From positions 1 through 64,000 of the forward strand of contig NZ_JACJHY010000009.1 of NCBI RefSeq assembly GCF_014138625.1: 64,000 bases of DNA, written 5' to 3'. The first letter of the stretch is position 1. Each line of letters begins with the position of its first letter. A model generated the notes under the pieces. That model was not told the origin of the DNA, did no database searches, and saw only the letters and a program-made list of their open reading frames with translations. Positions 35,106 to 43,927 of the stretch are shown piece by piece. The DNA comes from Aminobacter ciceronei. GTDB taxonomy: Bacteria; Pseudomonadota; Alphaproteobacteria; Rhizobiales; Rhizobiaceae. A program made the translations under genes and the position numbers.

Positions 35106-35864
35106 TCAAGTCGTTGTGGCGGCTTTGGCAGCAGCTGCGATGTCGGCGAGCATGGCCTCGATGGCGATACGGGCGGCGTCCATGGCCTGCTCGGAGCGGG
35201 AGCGCACGACGAGTTCGGTCCAGAAGCTGCCGTCAAGATATTTCGGGTAGGAGCCGATAATGGTGTCGGGATGCGCCTTCTGGATCTCGCCGAGCGGGCC
35301 GCCTATGGTGCCTTCGCCATAGGGACACTGCACCGTCGTCGACAGCAGCTTGGCGCCGGTCCTGAGGGTGGGCATGACATTGTCAAGCATCGCCTGGAAA
35401 ATCGACGGTACGCCGGCCATGACGTGGACGTTGCCGATGCGGAAGCCGGGCGCCACCGAGACCGGGTTCTCGATCAGCTCGGCGCCGCGCGGGGTGCGCG
35501 CCATGCGCTTGCGCGCTTCGGAGAATTCGAGGCCGCGCGAGGCGTAGTTGGCCTCCAGCATGGCATAGGCGCGCGGCTCGTATTCGCAGGGCACGCCGAA
35601 TGCCTTGGAGATCGAGTCGGCGGTGATGTCGTCATGCGTCGGTCCGATGCCGCCCGTGGTGAAGACGTAGTCGTAGCGGGCGCGCACCGCATTGACCGCG
35701 GCGACGATCTCGTCCTCGTCGTCGGCTACAACGCGCACTTCCCGGAGGTCGATGCCGGCGGCGGTCATCATGTCGGCGAGGTGGCCGATATTCTTGTCCT
35801 TGGTGCGGCCGGACAGGATCTCGTCGCCGATGACGACCATTGCTGCGGTGACGATGTCGGCCAT
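35106..35864 (-). CDS. CinA-like molybdopterin-binding (MoaB/MogA-fold) protein
   Basis: A 252-residue protein of the competence/damage-inducible protein A family, N-terminal part only. TTGGIGPTHDDIT (near residues 70-82) is the MoaB/MogA-type molybdopterin-binding loop, with ILSGRTKDKNI near the N-terminus and HVMAGVPSIFQAML later. The C-terminal nicotinamide-nucleotide amidase domain of full CinA is absent. Biochemical role in this short form is unsettled. Its stop is close to the stress gene upstream region; no operon partner is seen. Confidence 0.88.
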   Translation of the reverse strand: MADIVTAAMVVIGDEILSGRTKDKNIGHLADMMTAAGIDLREVRVVADDEDEIVAAVNAVRARYDYVFTTGGIGPTHDDITADSISKAFGVPCEYEPRAYAMLEANYASRGLEFSEARKRMARTPRGAELIENPVSVAPGFRIGNVHVMAGVPSIFQAMLDNVMPTLRTGAKLLSTTVQCPYGEGTIGGPLGEIQKAHPDTIIGSYPKYLDGSFWTELVVRSRSEQAMDAARIAIEAMLADIAAAAKAATTT

Positions 35865-35983
35865 TTGGGAACTCCGCTGTCAGTGAGGTGCGCTGGGGTG
35901 CCAGAGCCAGTGAGGTATATGCCGCAGGCATTGGGCCCTGCAACGGTCGTTCGCAAACCGCTTGGGCGGGCTTGCCGACGAGC

Positions 35984-36862
35984 CTAGTCCCAGACCGGGT
36001 TGGTTCCCGATTTATGTGGAATTTCCTCTGCGTATGCACAGGCGAGAAATGTCTGGATCAGACTTTTAATTTCCTTCCATCGGCCGAACAATTGCAATGA
36101 GTATGACGCGGTGATGTCGACCGCCTTGTAGTCAAATTGATGCTCGCACTGGGGGGACATTCCGTGGGCTGGGGTGTTGCATTCTAGCAAGTCTTTGAAT
36201 GGCGCTTCCATTGTCGTGACAAAAATTCTCTTGTTTTGGTATGTCGGCGTTTTGACATCGGTGACCTCGAACAGCCCTTCGGTTTCTGCCGGGATGAGCG
36301 TGAAAGGGATCATGTCGAAGGACCACGGCAGCCCAGTTACCGTGCGAATCCTGATCGGAACCAGTTTTTCCACACTGTAGCGGTCGTGGATGAGGAACCT
36401 GAATGACGGCGGTTGGTCGTCCGGCTTGATTGGCTTTCCAGCAAGGGTGTGCCTCATCAACCAAGGCAGCGGACCGCCGTCCATACGCATCACGAAGTTC
36501 TCGCCGTCTTGGTGGCGCAACATGGTTTGCCCAGCAGTTGTCAGTGGGAGGCTTCGGTAGTCGTTGGGGTATGCCAGCCGGACACTGACCGCCGGGTCGA
36601 ATGAGGCAGGAGGGGAGGTTCGCGGTCCCTCATCCTCGACAACGATTTGCACGAGCTGGCCGGCGTCTTGAAACATGGCGCATTGGGAAGCTGCTGCCCA
36701 GGCAGGACCGGCCACGACCAAAGCGGCTGCAGTCAACACATCGGCTGCACGTTGTCGCCTCAATATGCTCCCCGCAAGCTTGTTGGTGCGGTTACCAGCC
36801 GGCCCAATTGGCGACCGTGAAGCTTTAGGAATGCTGAAGGCTGCTGACTGTTCTTCATTCAT
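35984..36862 (-). CDS. secreted hypothetical protein
   Basis: A 292-residue protein of unknown function. A basic N-terminus is followed by a hydrophobic stretch ([17 protein letters not shown], about residues 42-58) that looks like a signal peptide with a long lead. The mature part has several strand-like blocks ([47 protein letters not shown]) and two Cys near the C-terminus (LECNTPAHG and SPQCEHQ) that could form a disulfide. The ATG at 36862 is used; an in-frame TTG lies just upstream. Composition is less GC-rich than neighbours, hinting at transfer. Confidence 0.65.
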   Translation of the reverse strand: MNEEQSAAFSIPKASRSPIGPAGNRTNKLAGSILRRQRAADVLTAAALVVAGPAWAAASQCAMFQDAGQLVQIVVEDEGPRTSPPASFDPAVSVRLAYPNDYRSLPLTTAGQTMLRHQDGENFVMRMDGGPLPWLMRHTLAGKPIKPDDQPPSFRFLIHDRYSVEKLVPIRIRTVTGLPWSFDMIPFTLIPAETEGLFEVTDVKTPTYQNKRIFVTTMEAPFKDLLECNTPAHGMSPQCEHQFDYKAVDITASYSLQLFGRWKEIKSLIQTFLACAYAEEIPHKSGTNPVWD

Positions 36863-37008
36863 GTCCCCACGCAACCCGGCAATGGTCGTTGTTTGGTGAA
36901 CGATGCGTCACGTATTGTCACGCTTTCATTGAACGCCCATTGCATTACATCTCTCCCCAGCCGCCGACCCAAGACGGCGCAACGAGATTTCCCGTTTGGA
37001 GAGATGAA

Positions 37009-37638
37009 ATGGCTAAGATTCTTGTTCTCTACTATTCGAGCTGGGGCCACATGGAGCAGATGGCCAAGGCCGCTGCCGAAGGCGCCCGTGCCGCCGGCGC
37101 CGACGTGACCATCAAGCGCGTTCCCGAGCTTGTGCCCGAGGCAGTCGCCAAGGCCGCCTACTACAAGCTCGATCAGGAAGCGCCGATCGCCGACCCGCTC
37201 GAACTGGCCGACTATGACGGCATCATCATCGGCACCGCCACCCGCTACGGCACAATGGCCTCGCAGATGAAGAACTTCCTCGACCAGACCGGCCCGCTCT
37301 GGGCCAAGGGCGCGCTGCTCGACAAGGTCGGCTCGGTGATGGTGTCGACCGCGACCCAGCATGGCGGCGCCGAACTGGCGCTCATCAACGCCCAGATCCA
37401 CCTGCAGCACCACGGCATGGTCATCGTTCCGCTGTCCTATGCCTACCAGGGCCAGATGGGCAACGACGTCGTCCGCGGTGGCGCACCTTACGGCATGACC
37501 ACCACCTCGGACGGCGACGGTTCCCGCCAGCCTTCGGCACAGGAACTCGAAGGCGCCCACTTCCAGGGCAAGCGCGTGGCCGAGATCGCCATCCGCCTGC
37601 ATGGCAAGGGCTCGAACGCCGTCAAGGAAGTTGCATAA
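37009..37638 (+). CDS. wrbA: NAD(P)H:quinone oxidoreductase WrbA
   Basis: A 209-residue flavodoxin-fold enzyme that reduces quinones with two electrons and protects against oxidative stress. The FMN phosphate-binding loop [14 protein letters not shown] is at residues 8-21. [21 protein letters not shown] and [10 protein letters not shown] are the WrbA-specific blocks around the flavin and active site. The start at 37009 is preceded by GGAGAG; an upstream in-frame ATG at 36889 would add unlike residues. A strong terminator follows at 37699-37726. Confidence 0.96.
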   Translation: MAKILVLYYSSWGHMEQMAKAAAEGARAAGADVTIKRVPELVPEAVAKAAYYKLDQEAPIADPLELADYDGIIIGTATRYGTMASQMKNFLDQTGPLWAKGALLDKVGSVMVSTATQHGGAELALINAQIHLQHHGMVIVPLSYAYQGQMGNDVVRGGAPYGMTTTSDGDGSRQPSAQELEGAHFQGKRVAEIAIRLHGKGSNAVKEVA

Positions 37639-37698
37639 CAGGGACGTTGCGTAGCAAAGAACTTGCTTAACAGCTTCGGATCGTTATGATTTTTGTGA

Positions 37699-37726
37699 AC
37701 GGGCGGCCGCTGGGCCGCCCGTTTTT
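37699..37726 (+). terminator. rho-independent terminator after wrbA
   Basis: A perfect 10-bp stem (ACGGGCGGCC/GGCCGCCCGT) with a GCTG loop followed by TTTTT, 60 bases after the wrbA stop codon. Confidence 0.85.
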
Positions 37727-37792
37727 GCATTGGTGGGTTTGAGCCCGCGCTCCTGGGCGGCTAGACTGCCGGCATTGCTTCCAGGAGGCTCG

Positions 37793-38782
37793 ATGGCGAC
37801 CGCGACGACGATTATCGGCTGGGCGGCCAGCATCGCCTTCCTAGCCATTGCCCTTGTCGGCGGCTATTTCATGCTGGCGACACGCAGGATCTCGGTGCAG
37901 GCCGAACGTGCCGTGCCTGCAAGCGGCAAGTTCCTGCAACTGGGCCGCCACAACATTCATTATGCCGACGAAGGGCAGGGTCGCCCGATCCTGTTCATCC
38001 ACGGCCTCGGCGCGCAATTGCACCATTTCCGCCATCCGCTGTTTCCCGAATTGGCCGATTTCAGATGCATCGCACTCGATCGGCCGGGCTCGGGCTATTC
38101 CATCCGGCCGGCCGGCTTTTCCGGCGGCCTCGTCGAGCAGGCCGAGCTGATCGCGCGCTTCATCGCAAAGCTCGGGCTGGAGCGGCCGCTTGTCGTCGGC
38201 CATTCGCTTGGCGGTGCCGTGGCGCTGACCCTGGCGGAAAACCATCCGGAGGCGGTTTCAGGGCTGGTGCTGCTGTCGCCGTTGACGCATTTGGAGGACG
38301 AGCTGCGGCCCGAGTTCCGCGCGCTCTACATCAAGTCGCCGCTGAAGCGCCGGCTGGTGGCGGAGACGGTTGCCATACCGACGAGCCTGAAATACGCGCC
38401 GCAGACCTTGGCCTTCCTGTTTTCGCCGCAGGCGGCACCGAAGGATTATGGCACGTCAGGCGGCGGTTTTGCCGGGCTGCGGCCGAGCCATTTCTACGCG
38501 TCCTCAGCCGACATGGTGGCGATCGAGCTTAATCTCGGCGCCATCGAGGCGCGTTATGGCGAGCTCGACCTGCCGGTCGCGGTGATGTTCGGCACCGCCG
38601 ACCGTGTGCTCGACTACCGGCTGCACGGTGAACCCCTGATCGGCAGGATCAAGGGCCTGGAACTCGACCTGGTCGAAGGCCTCGGCCACATGCCGCAATT
38701 CGTCGTGCCGCAACGGGTGGCGGCGATGATCCGGCGCATTGCTGCCAAGGCATTCGCCTCGGAACGGGCCGAAGGTCAGTAG
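37793..38782 (+). CDS. membrane-anchored alpha/beta hydrolase
   Basis: A 329-residue serine hydrolase. The N-terminus has a hydrophobic anchor (IIGWAASIAFLAIALVGGYF). Then come the oxyanion block FIHGLGAQLHHFRHP, the nucleophile elbow VVGHSLGGAVAL, an Asp region (FGTADRVLDY) and a His in EGLGHMPQF, all parts of the catalytic triad. The AGGAGG site before the ATG at 37793 decides the start. It is convergent with the SH3-domain gene and overlaps its end by seven bases. The substrate is unknown. Confidence 0.88.
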   Translation: MATATTIIGWAASIAFLAIALVGGYFMLATRRISVQAERAVPASGKFLQLGRHNIHYADEGQGRPILFIHGLGAQLHHFRHPLFPELADFRCIALDRPGSGYSIRPAGFSGGLVEQAELIARFIAKLGLERPLVVGHSLGGAVALTLAENHPEAVSGLVLLSPLTHLEDELRPEFRALYIKSPLKRRLVAETVAIPTSLKYAPQTLAFLFSPQAAPKDYGTSGGGFAGLRPSHFYASSADMVAIELNLGAIEARYGELDLPVAVMFGTADRVLDYRLHGEPLIGRIKGLELDLVEGLGHMPQFVVPQRVAAMIRRIAAKAFASERAEGQ

Positions 38783-39132
38783 CCACAGGAATTGCTCATC
38801 CATTTGTGGTGGGCCCAGCCTTCAAAACCGTCGCCGCCGGCGAAGTACCAGCTGCCGCGCCTGTCAGTGATCTCGACGGTGTTGCCGTTGAACAACTGAT
38901 GGATCATCGGCGCCGTGGCGCTCGGGCCCGGCGCGCACGGCAAGGAAGCCGGTGCCGCGGGCCAGGCTGTAGGTACGCGACAGGCCGTGAACGGTGCCTT
39001 CGCATATTGCGCCTGCGCCGGTGTCGCGACGCCGATGGATAGCGTTGCCGCAACGGTGGCAAGCACTGCGGCCGAGAGCGCCGCCTTGGTTGAAAATGCT
39101 GGTTTGCCTGCAAATACTGACATGAGCGGCAT
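38776..39132 (-). CDS. secreted bacterial SH3-domain protein
   Basis: A 118-residue exported protein. A signal peptide (AALSAAVLATVAATLSIGVATPAQA) precedes a compact domain with four Cys. The block LFNGNTVEITDRRGSWYFAGG...GWAHHKWM is the SH3b pattern (GxxVxIxxxxGxWxxV...GWVxxxyL) used to bind peptidoglycan or partner proteins. GGAGG precedes the ATG at 39132. Its 3' end overlaps the convergent hydrolase gene. Confidence 0.85.
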   Translation of the reverse strand: MPLMSVFAGKPAFSTKAALSAAVLATVAATLSIGVATPAQAQYAKAPFTACRVPTAWPAAPASLPCAPGPSATAPMIHQLFNGNTVEITDRRGSWYFAGGDGFEGWAHHKWMSNSCGY

Positions 39133-39223
39133 GGTTCGGCCTCCGCCGAGCAACCGGCGTCTCGCCGGATGCCGGTGAGTATCGCTGACATGGCAAAAGG
39201 TTCAGGCAGTTCGTTGCAAACGG

Positions 39224-39463
39224 CTAGTCGGAGACTTCGGTGTCCGGCCTGTCGTCGCCTTTGGCGAGTTCGTCGTGCCAGCGGCCCTCCGCATCCTCGT
39301 ACTGGATGCCGTCGGTCGAGCCGGCGACGCGCTGTTCGGCTGCCGCAGTCTCGGCGGCCTGCAGGGCGTGATTGTGGGTGGGGAAGGTCTCGGAAAAGGT
39401 GTCGCCGACCTTGTAGGCCCAGCCACCATCGTGCTGGACGATCTCATAGACGAGCTTGGCCAT
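39224..39463 (-). CDS. DUF2188 domain-containing protein
   Basis: A 79-residue cytosolic protein of the DUF2188 family. The blocks YEIVQHDGGWAYKVGD and FPTHNHALQAAETAAAEQ match the family pattern (w.v.....gw.v...g...... ....A...A...a). It ends in a variable acidic tail. Function unknown. No partner is tightly linked. Confidence 0.85.
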   Translation of the reverse strand: MAKLVYEIVQHDGGWAYKVGDTFSETFPTHNHALQAAETAAAEQRVAGSTDGIQYEDAEGRWHDELAKGDDRPDTEVSD

Positions 39464-40101
39464 GGGTTTCCTCGTTGGGTGGTTTGTCGTTGTGCATCAG
39501 CGCCTCAAGGGGCCGTGCTGCCGCGAGTGTCCGCGCGCGACAGTGAGAAGAGCCTCACGACCGTCCCGGCCTATCCGGTGGGCATGGCAAATACGGTGAG
39601 CGGTAGGCGACCCAGTGCCGGGCGCAACGGTGCTTGCTGTCAGGCGACAACGGCCGGTCGTCTGGCGCGGAGGCGCAACAGATACACAGCGCGCAATGGA
39701 TTCATATGCGACCATGCCCGCTCAAACGTTGCCGGGCGCAAATGGTTGCATGCCGTCAAACGGCGTTTTGGACGGTGCTATCTGGTCCGGTTCAGAGAGG
39801 GACGATGGAAAACACGACCCAGGCGCCGCAAACGGCGGCGGCAAGTCCAAGGCAGGCGCTACGGTGTTTTTCCCAGAAGTATGGCGCACGTTCCCAATTG
39901 TAGTGCATGTACTCGGCTCCCCACTCACAACGCCCCCACGCGGTGAAGTTGTATTTCACTCTGAAACAATCCGCAATTTTCCGGTGTGGTTGTGCGGTGA
40001 CGAAAGAGTGTGAGCGTGGCAATTATGTCACGCTAATATGTGGGCGGATATGCCTCGCGATCGAGGCTCGATTCGCGTGCGCTGGGCAATGGAGCGATGT
40101 T
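39464..40101. other. intergenic region upstream of tRNA-Leu, one doubtful small gene
   Basis: About 640 bases between the DUF2188 gene and tRNA-Leu. Apart from the possible 38-residue membrane protein at 39792-39908, the open frames on both strands show no supportable product. No strong repeat was seen. Confidence 0.45.
39792..39908 (-). CDS. possible small membrane protein (38 aa)
   Basis: A candidate 38-residue protein with one transmembrane-like segment (ACLGLAAAVCGAWVVFSIVP). A GGGGAG sequence lies about nine bases before the ATG at 39908. There is no homology claim; it could be chance. It is too short to be certain. Confidence 0.3.
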   Translation of the reverse strand: MHYNWERAPYFWEKHRSACLGLAAAVCGAWVVFSIVPL

Positions 40102-40186
40102 TGGTGCGGACGGCGGGGATCGAACCCGCATAGCCGAGGCTGAGAGATTTTAAGTCTCTTGCGTCTACCAGTTTCGCCACGTCCGC
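40102..40186 (-). tRNA. tRNA-Leu (UAA)
   Basis: An 85-base cloverleaf on the minus strand with a perfect seven-base acceptor stem (GCGGACG/CGTCCGC), the long variable arm of class II tRNAs, a GGTTCGATCC T-loop region and an anticodon loop CTTAAAA giving UAA. The 3' CCA is encoded (TGG at 40102-40104 on plus). Confidence 0.97.
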
Positions 40187-40329
40187 TTGGCTCGCATTTC
40201 AACTGCGCAGGCGATTCCGTCAACTGGCCTTGTGCCGCCACCGGACCGTGACGGGCAATTGGTGTCCTGAATGGGGGCTGCCGCGCCATCCAGCTTGGGT
40301 CTGGATCGCGTCCCGCCGCGTGGGAACGA

Positions 40330-40595
40330 TCAACTCCAGCAGGTGCTTGCCTTATGCGTCCGGTGTTCCGGGAAGCGCTCGTTCCGTTGAAATCGAGCAG
40401 CGGGGACACCGCTGCAGCATCCTTTTTCACCGACTTGCGGGGCGTCTTTCTGGCCGGCTTCTTGCCCGCCTCCTTCGTCGCGACATTTGCCGCTTCCTGC
40501 GGTACTGCGGCCGGCAAGGCCGCCTTTGCAGGCGTGGGTTTTGCTGCGGCCGGGGCCGCCTTTTCTGTGAACTTGATTGCCATGCTGTCCGCCAT
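40330..40595 (-). CDS. Ala/Lys/Pro-rich hypothetical protein, possible frameshift
   Basis: The start (MADSMAIKFTEKAAP) opens an Ala-, Lys- and Pro-rich, low-complexity chain with basic blocks (KKPARKTPRKSVKKDA), like small basic proteins often lying beside tRNA genes in rhizobia. In this frame translation would continue through the tRNA-Leu gene to 40023, which is unlikely. A shift to another frame near residue 70 would give NERFPEHRTHKAS and a stop at about 40330. So either a frameshift is present or the gene is spurious. The ATG at 40595 was chosen over longer readings. Confidence 0.35.
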
Positions 40596-40765
40596 TTCAT
40601 CGCGCCGCGAGTCAGCGGCCTTGGACTTCCATACATGATTTGTTCCGCGTGGGGGCAATGAAGGGCATGGTCGATGCGACGAACGCGGCGAGCCGGCGCA
40701 GCGGCCGATGGCGATCGCTTGTTGCGGTCGCCTGCAAAGGCAGAACGGGCGCTGCGGTTGAAAGT

Positions 40766-41617
40766 CTACTTCCCGTCGATGAACTCCAGCACCGATCTGT
40801 TGTACTCGTCCGGTGCCTGCAGCATGGCGAAGTGGCTGGCGTTGGGCAGGATGATCAGCTCGGCGCCGGGAATGATCGAGGCCATGTATTCGGTGTGCTT
40901 GCGCGTCACCGCCTCGTCATGGTCGCCGAGAACGATGGCCGTCGGCGCCGTTATCGTCGCCAGCTGTTCCTTGGTCCAATTCGGCTGCGTCTTCCACATC
41001 TCGCTGATCTGGCCGACGAAGGCGTCGTATTCGGTCGGCGTCTTGGACATCCTGGCATAGTCCCTGCCGGAGCGCTCGATATAGGCGCCGAAGGTCTTGT
41101 TGCTCTCGACACCGGGATCGACACCATCGGTGGTGACGTTGGCAGCATGTGCGTAGAGCCGCGTCAGGCGCTCCGGGTGCTTCATGGCGATGTCGATACC
41201 AATGATGCCGCCGTCGCTCCACCCGACGATCGCGGTCTTGTCGATCTTGAGATGGTCGAGCAGCGCAAGATAATCTGAGGCCATCAACTCATAGCCGAAG
41301 GGCTCGGTGGTGCGTGTCGAGCGGCCATGGCCGCGGCTGTCGGCGACGATCACCTTGTGGGTTTTGGAGAACTCGGCCACCTGGCCTGCCCAGATGTCGG
41401 CATGGCCGAGGCCGCCATGGATCAGCAGCACCGGGTCGCCCGAGCCGTACACGGCATAATACATGTCGATGCCGTTGACCTTGGCATAGCCGGTTTCGGT
41501 GGAGGCCGGCATGGCGGCCGGTTCCGGCAAGGTCAGCCAGCGCTCTTCAGCGCCCACTGCAGCAATGGAAAACAGTGAAACAAAAGCAACAACAACGGCA
41601 GTCCAGAAAGAACGCAT
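40766..41617 (-). CDS. secreted alpha/beta hydrolase
   Basis: A 283-residue serine hydrolase with a signal peptide (TAVVVAFVSLFSIAAVGA). The oxyanion block LLIHGGLGHADIW, the nucleophile elbow VGWSDGGIIGID (Ser), the Asp region LGDHDEAVTRKH and the His in LPNASHFAML make the catalytic triad. CGGAGG precedes the ATG at 41617, preferred over 41707. Periplasmic esterase or lactonase-like; the substrate is unknown. Confidence 0.9.
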   Translation of the reverse strand: MRSFWTAVVVAFVSLFSIAAVGAEERWLTLPEPAAMPASTETGYAKVNGIDMYYAVYGSGDPVLLIHGGLGHADIWAGQVAEFSKTHKVIVADSRGHGRSTRTTEPFGYELMASDYLALLDHLKIDKTAIVGWSDGGIIGIDIAMKHPERLTRLYAHAANVTTDGVDPGVESNKTFGAYIERSGRDYARMSKTPTEYDAFVGQISEMWKTQPNWTKEQLATITAPTAIVLGDHDEAVTRKHTEYMASIIPGAELIILPNASHFAMLQAPDEYNRSVLEFIDGK

Positions 41618-41722
41618 GCCCGCCTCCGCCCATCTTGTGCGGCAAGTGACTGCCAATGCGCTGGAAAAGTCAACGGGCGGAAGATCCGCCCGTTGGTTTT
41701 GCTGCAAGTTGCTGGTTTTTGA

Positions 41723-43234
41723 TCAGCCTTCTTCCTCGACGAAGACCTCGTCGCGCTTCTTGCGAACTGCCGGCAGCAGCACGACGATCAACACGCCCGC
41801 GGCTATCGCCAGCAGCAGGGCGCTGATCGGGCGGGTGAAGAAGGTCGTCGGGTCGCCGCGCGACAGGATCATGGCGCGGCGCAGGTTTTCCTCGAGCAGA
41901 GGTCCGAGCACGAAGCCGAGCAGCAGCGGCGCCGGCTCGCAGCGCAGCTTGACCAGCACGTAGCCGATGAAGCCGAAGAAGGCGACGGCATAGAGGTCGA
42001 AGACGTTGGAGTTGACGCTGTAGACGCCGATTGCACAGAACGCCATGATGATCGGGAACAGCACGTAGTAAGGCACTGTCAGTAGCTTCACCCACAGGCC
42101 GATCAGCGGCAGGTTGAGGATGATCAGCATCAAATTGCCGATCCACATCGAGGCGATGATGCCCCAGAACAGCGCCGGCTGCTCGGTAGCCACATTGGGG
42201 CCGGGCACGATGCCCTGGATGATCATCGCACCGATCATCAGCGCCATGACGGGGTTGGCCGGGATACCGAGCGTCAGCATCGGGATGAACGAGGTCTGGG
42301 CACCGGCATTGTTGGCCGATTCCGGACCGGCGACGCCGGCGACCGCACCCTTTCCGAACTCTTCCGGGTTCTTGGAGACGCGCTTCTCCACCGTGTAGGA
42401 GGCAAACGCCGCAAGGATCGCGCCGCCGCCGGGCAGGATGCCGAGTGCGGAGCCGATTGCCGTGCCGCGCAGGATAGGTGCTGCCATCGCCTTGAAGTCC
42501 TCGCGTGTCGGCATCAGGCCTGACACCTTGGCCATCAGCACTTCGCGGGTCTTTTCGCTTTCGAGGTTGCGCAGGATCTCGGCGATGCCGAAAACGCCGA
42601 CGGCGACCGCGACGAAGTTGAGCCCGTCGGCATATTCGCGGATGCCCAGCGTGAAGCGTGGCGTTCCGGTGTAGATGTCGGTGCCGACGAGGCCGAGCAG
42701 CAGGCCGAGAACGACCATCGCCAGTGCCTTGACGATCGAGCCATGGGCAAGGGCGATGGATGAGACCAGGCCGACGACCATCAGCGAGAAGTATTCTGAG
42801 GCACCGAACTGCAGCGCGATCGCCGTCAGTGGCGGCGCGAAGATGGCAACCAGGAAGGTCGACACCGTGCCGGCGAAGAACGAGCCGATGGCGGCGATCG
42901 CCAGCGCCGCACCCGCACGTCCACGCCGGGCCATCTGGTAGCCGTCGATCGCGGTGACGGCGGACGAGGATTCGCCCGGCATGTTGATCAGGATAGCCGT
43001 GGTCGAGCCGCCATATTGCGCGCCGTAATAGATGCCGGCGAGCATGATCAGCGAGGAGACGGGGTCGCCGATCTGGAAGGTGATCGGCAACAGCATGGCG
43101 ATCGTTGCGGTGGCGCCGATGCCGGGCAGCACGCCGATGAGCGTGCCGAGCAGCACGCCGATCAGGCAGAAGCCGAGATTGTAGAGCGTCGAGGCGGTGG
43201 AGAAGCCAAGCGCGAGATTGTCGAAGAGTTCCAT
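41723..43234 (-). CDS. tctA: tripartite tricarboxylate transporter permease TctA
   Basis: A 503-residue integral membrane protein, the large permease of a TTT-family (tripartite tricarboxylate) carrier. It has about twelve hydrophobic segments, with the family blocks GVLPGIGATATIAMLLP, YGGSTTAILINMPGESSSAVT and PGGGAILAAFASYTVEK. It is the last gene of the operon tctC-tctB-tctA and uses the periplasmic protein TctC as substrate donor. The carried organic acid is unknown. A small gap separates it from tctB. Confidence 0.95.
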   Translation of the reverse strand: MELFDNLALGFSTASTLYNLGFCLIGVLLGTLIGVLPGIGATATIAMLLPITFQIGDPVSSLIMLAGIYYGAQYGGSTTAILINMPGESSSAVTAIDGYQMARRGRAGAALAIAAIGSFFAGTVSTFLVAIFAPPLTAIALQFGASEYFSLMVVGLVSSIALAHGSIVKALAMVVLGLLLGLVGTDIYTGTPRFTLGIREYADGLNFVAVAVGVFGIAEILRNLESEKTREVLMAKVSGLMPTREDFKAMAAPILRGTAIGSALGILPGGGAILAAFASYTVEKRVSKNPEEFGKGAVAGVAGPESANNAGAQTSFIPMLTLGIPANPVMALMIGAMIIQGIVPGPNVATEQPALFWGIIASMWIGNLMLIILNLPLIGLWVKLLTVPYYVLFPIIMAFCAIGVYSVNSNVFDLYAVAFFGFIGYVLVKLRCEPAPLLLGFVLGPLLEENLRRAMILSRGDPTTFFTRPISALLLAIAAGVLIVVLLPAVRKKRDEVFVEEEG

Positions 43235-43244
43235 CTCATACCCC

Positions 43245-43706
43245 TCAGAACGGCAGCCAGGGGCCGAAGCGCTGGAATGGCAGGCCGAGTGCGTAGCTGA
43301 ACACGACGACCGAAAACAGAGTCACGCCGGCGGCGAGCAAGACAGCAGCCAGCGGCTTCATCCGGGTCGAGGCGAAGGCAGCGATCAGGCAGGTGATGAA
43401 AATCGACGGCACGAAGCCGAGGCCGCGCACGGTGAGGCCGAAGAATATCGGCGCAGGCAGAATGAAGGCCAAGCCGCGCCAGGCGATCGGGCCGATCGGC
43501 TCGCCGGCTATGCGGGTGGCCTGGACGATGACGATGCCCCCGAGCAGGATCAGTACCAGAGCAAGCACGAGCGGGAAGTAACCCGGTCCCATGCGGAAAG
43601 TGGTGCCGAGGTCGAGGCCGAGCGACTGGATGGCGAAGAAGGCGCCGGTTGCGACGAAGATCGCGCCGCAGGCTCCATTGGTTGGGTCGATGGCGAGGTT
43701 TTTCAT
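43245..43706 (-). CDS. tctB: tripartite tricarboxylate transporter small permease TctB
   Basis: A 153-residue membrane protein with four hydrophobic segments, the small subunit of the TTT carrier. The blocks FRMGPGYFPLVLALVLILLGG (split here by the line) and LGFVPSIFITCLIAAFAST are typical of TctB. The start at 43706 is chosen by its AGAGGG site and the normal TctB length; the longer frame begins in unlike residues. It is transcribed with tctA. Confidence 0.9.
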   Translation of the reverse strand: MKNLAIDPTNGACGAIFVATGAFFAIQSLGLDLGTTFRMGPGYFPLVLALVLILLGGIVIVQATRIAGEPIGPIAWRGLAFILPAPIFFGLTVRGLGFVPSIFITCLIAAFASTRMKPLAAVLLAAGVTLFSVVVFSYALGLPFQRFGPWLPF

Positions 43707-43895
43707 GCGAGGCCCTCTGCTGGCGCCTGACGTTCTTTGGCTGCCTTGTTCTGTTCCCCGTCCGCCTGCCTTGGCCTGGTCACGCCTGAGGGCGACAAGG
43801 GAGCATCGAACGCGCGCATGATCGCGCGGCGTCGGCAATTGGCAAGGGGGTGCAGCGAATGGGCTTCTCCGTCGGGAGAAGGGGCAGCCGGAGAA

Positions 43896-43917
43896 GGGCC
43901 GCGCCGGAGCGCGGCCC
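43896..43917. terminator. GC-rich hairpin between tctC and tctB
   Basis: A perfect nine-bp stem (GGGCCGCGC/GCGCGGCCC) with a CGGA loop, lying about ten bases after the tctC stop on its strand. Without a T-run it may stabilise the tctC end of the mRNA, giving more binding protein than permease, as in many binding-protein operons. Confidence 0.4.
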
Positions 43918-43927
43918 GGGTCGTGGC

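Noticed and set aside
40102-40186. tRNA-Leu as the integration site of the defence island
   Set aside because: It is 12 kb inside the core region and no flanking repeat or integrase was seen.
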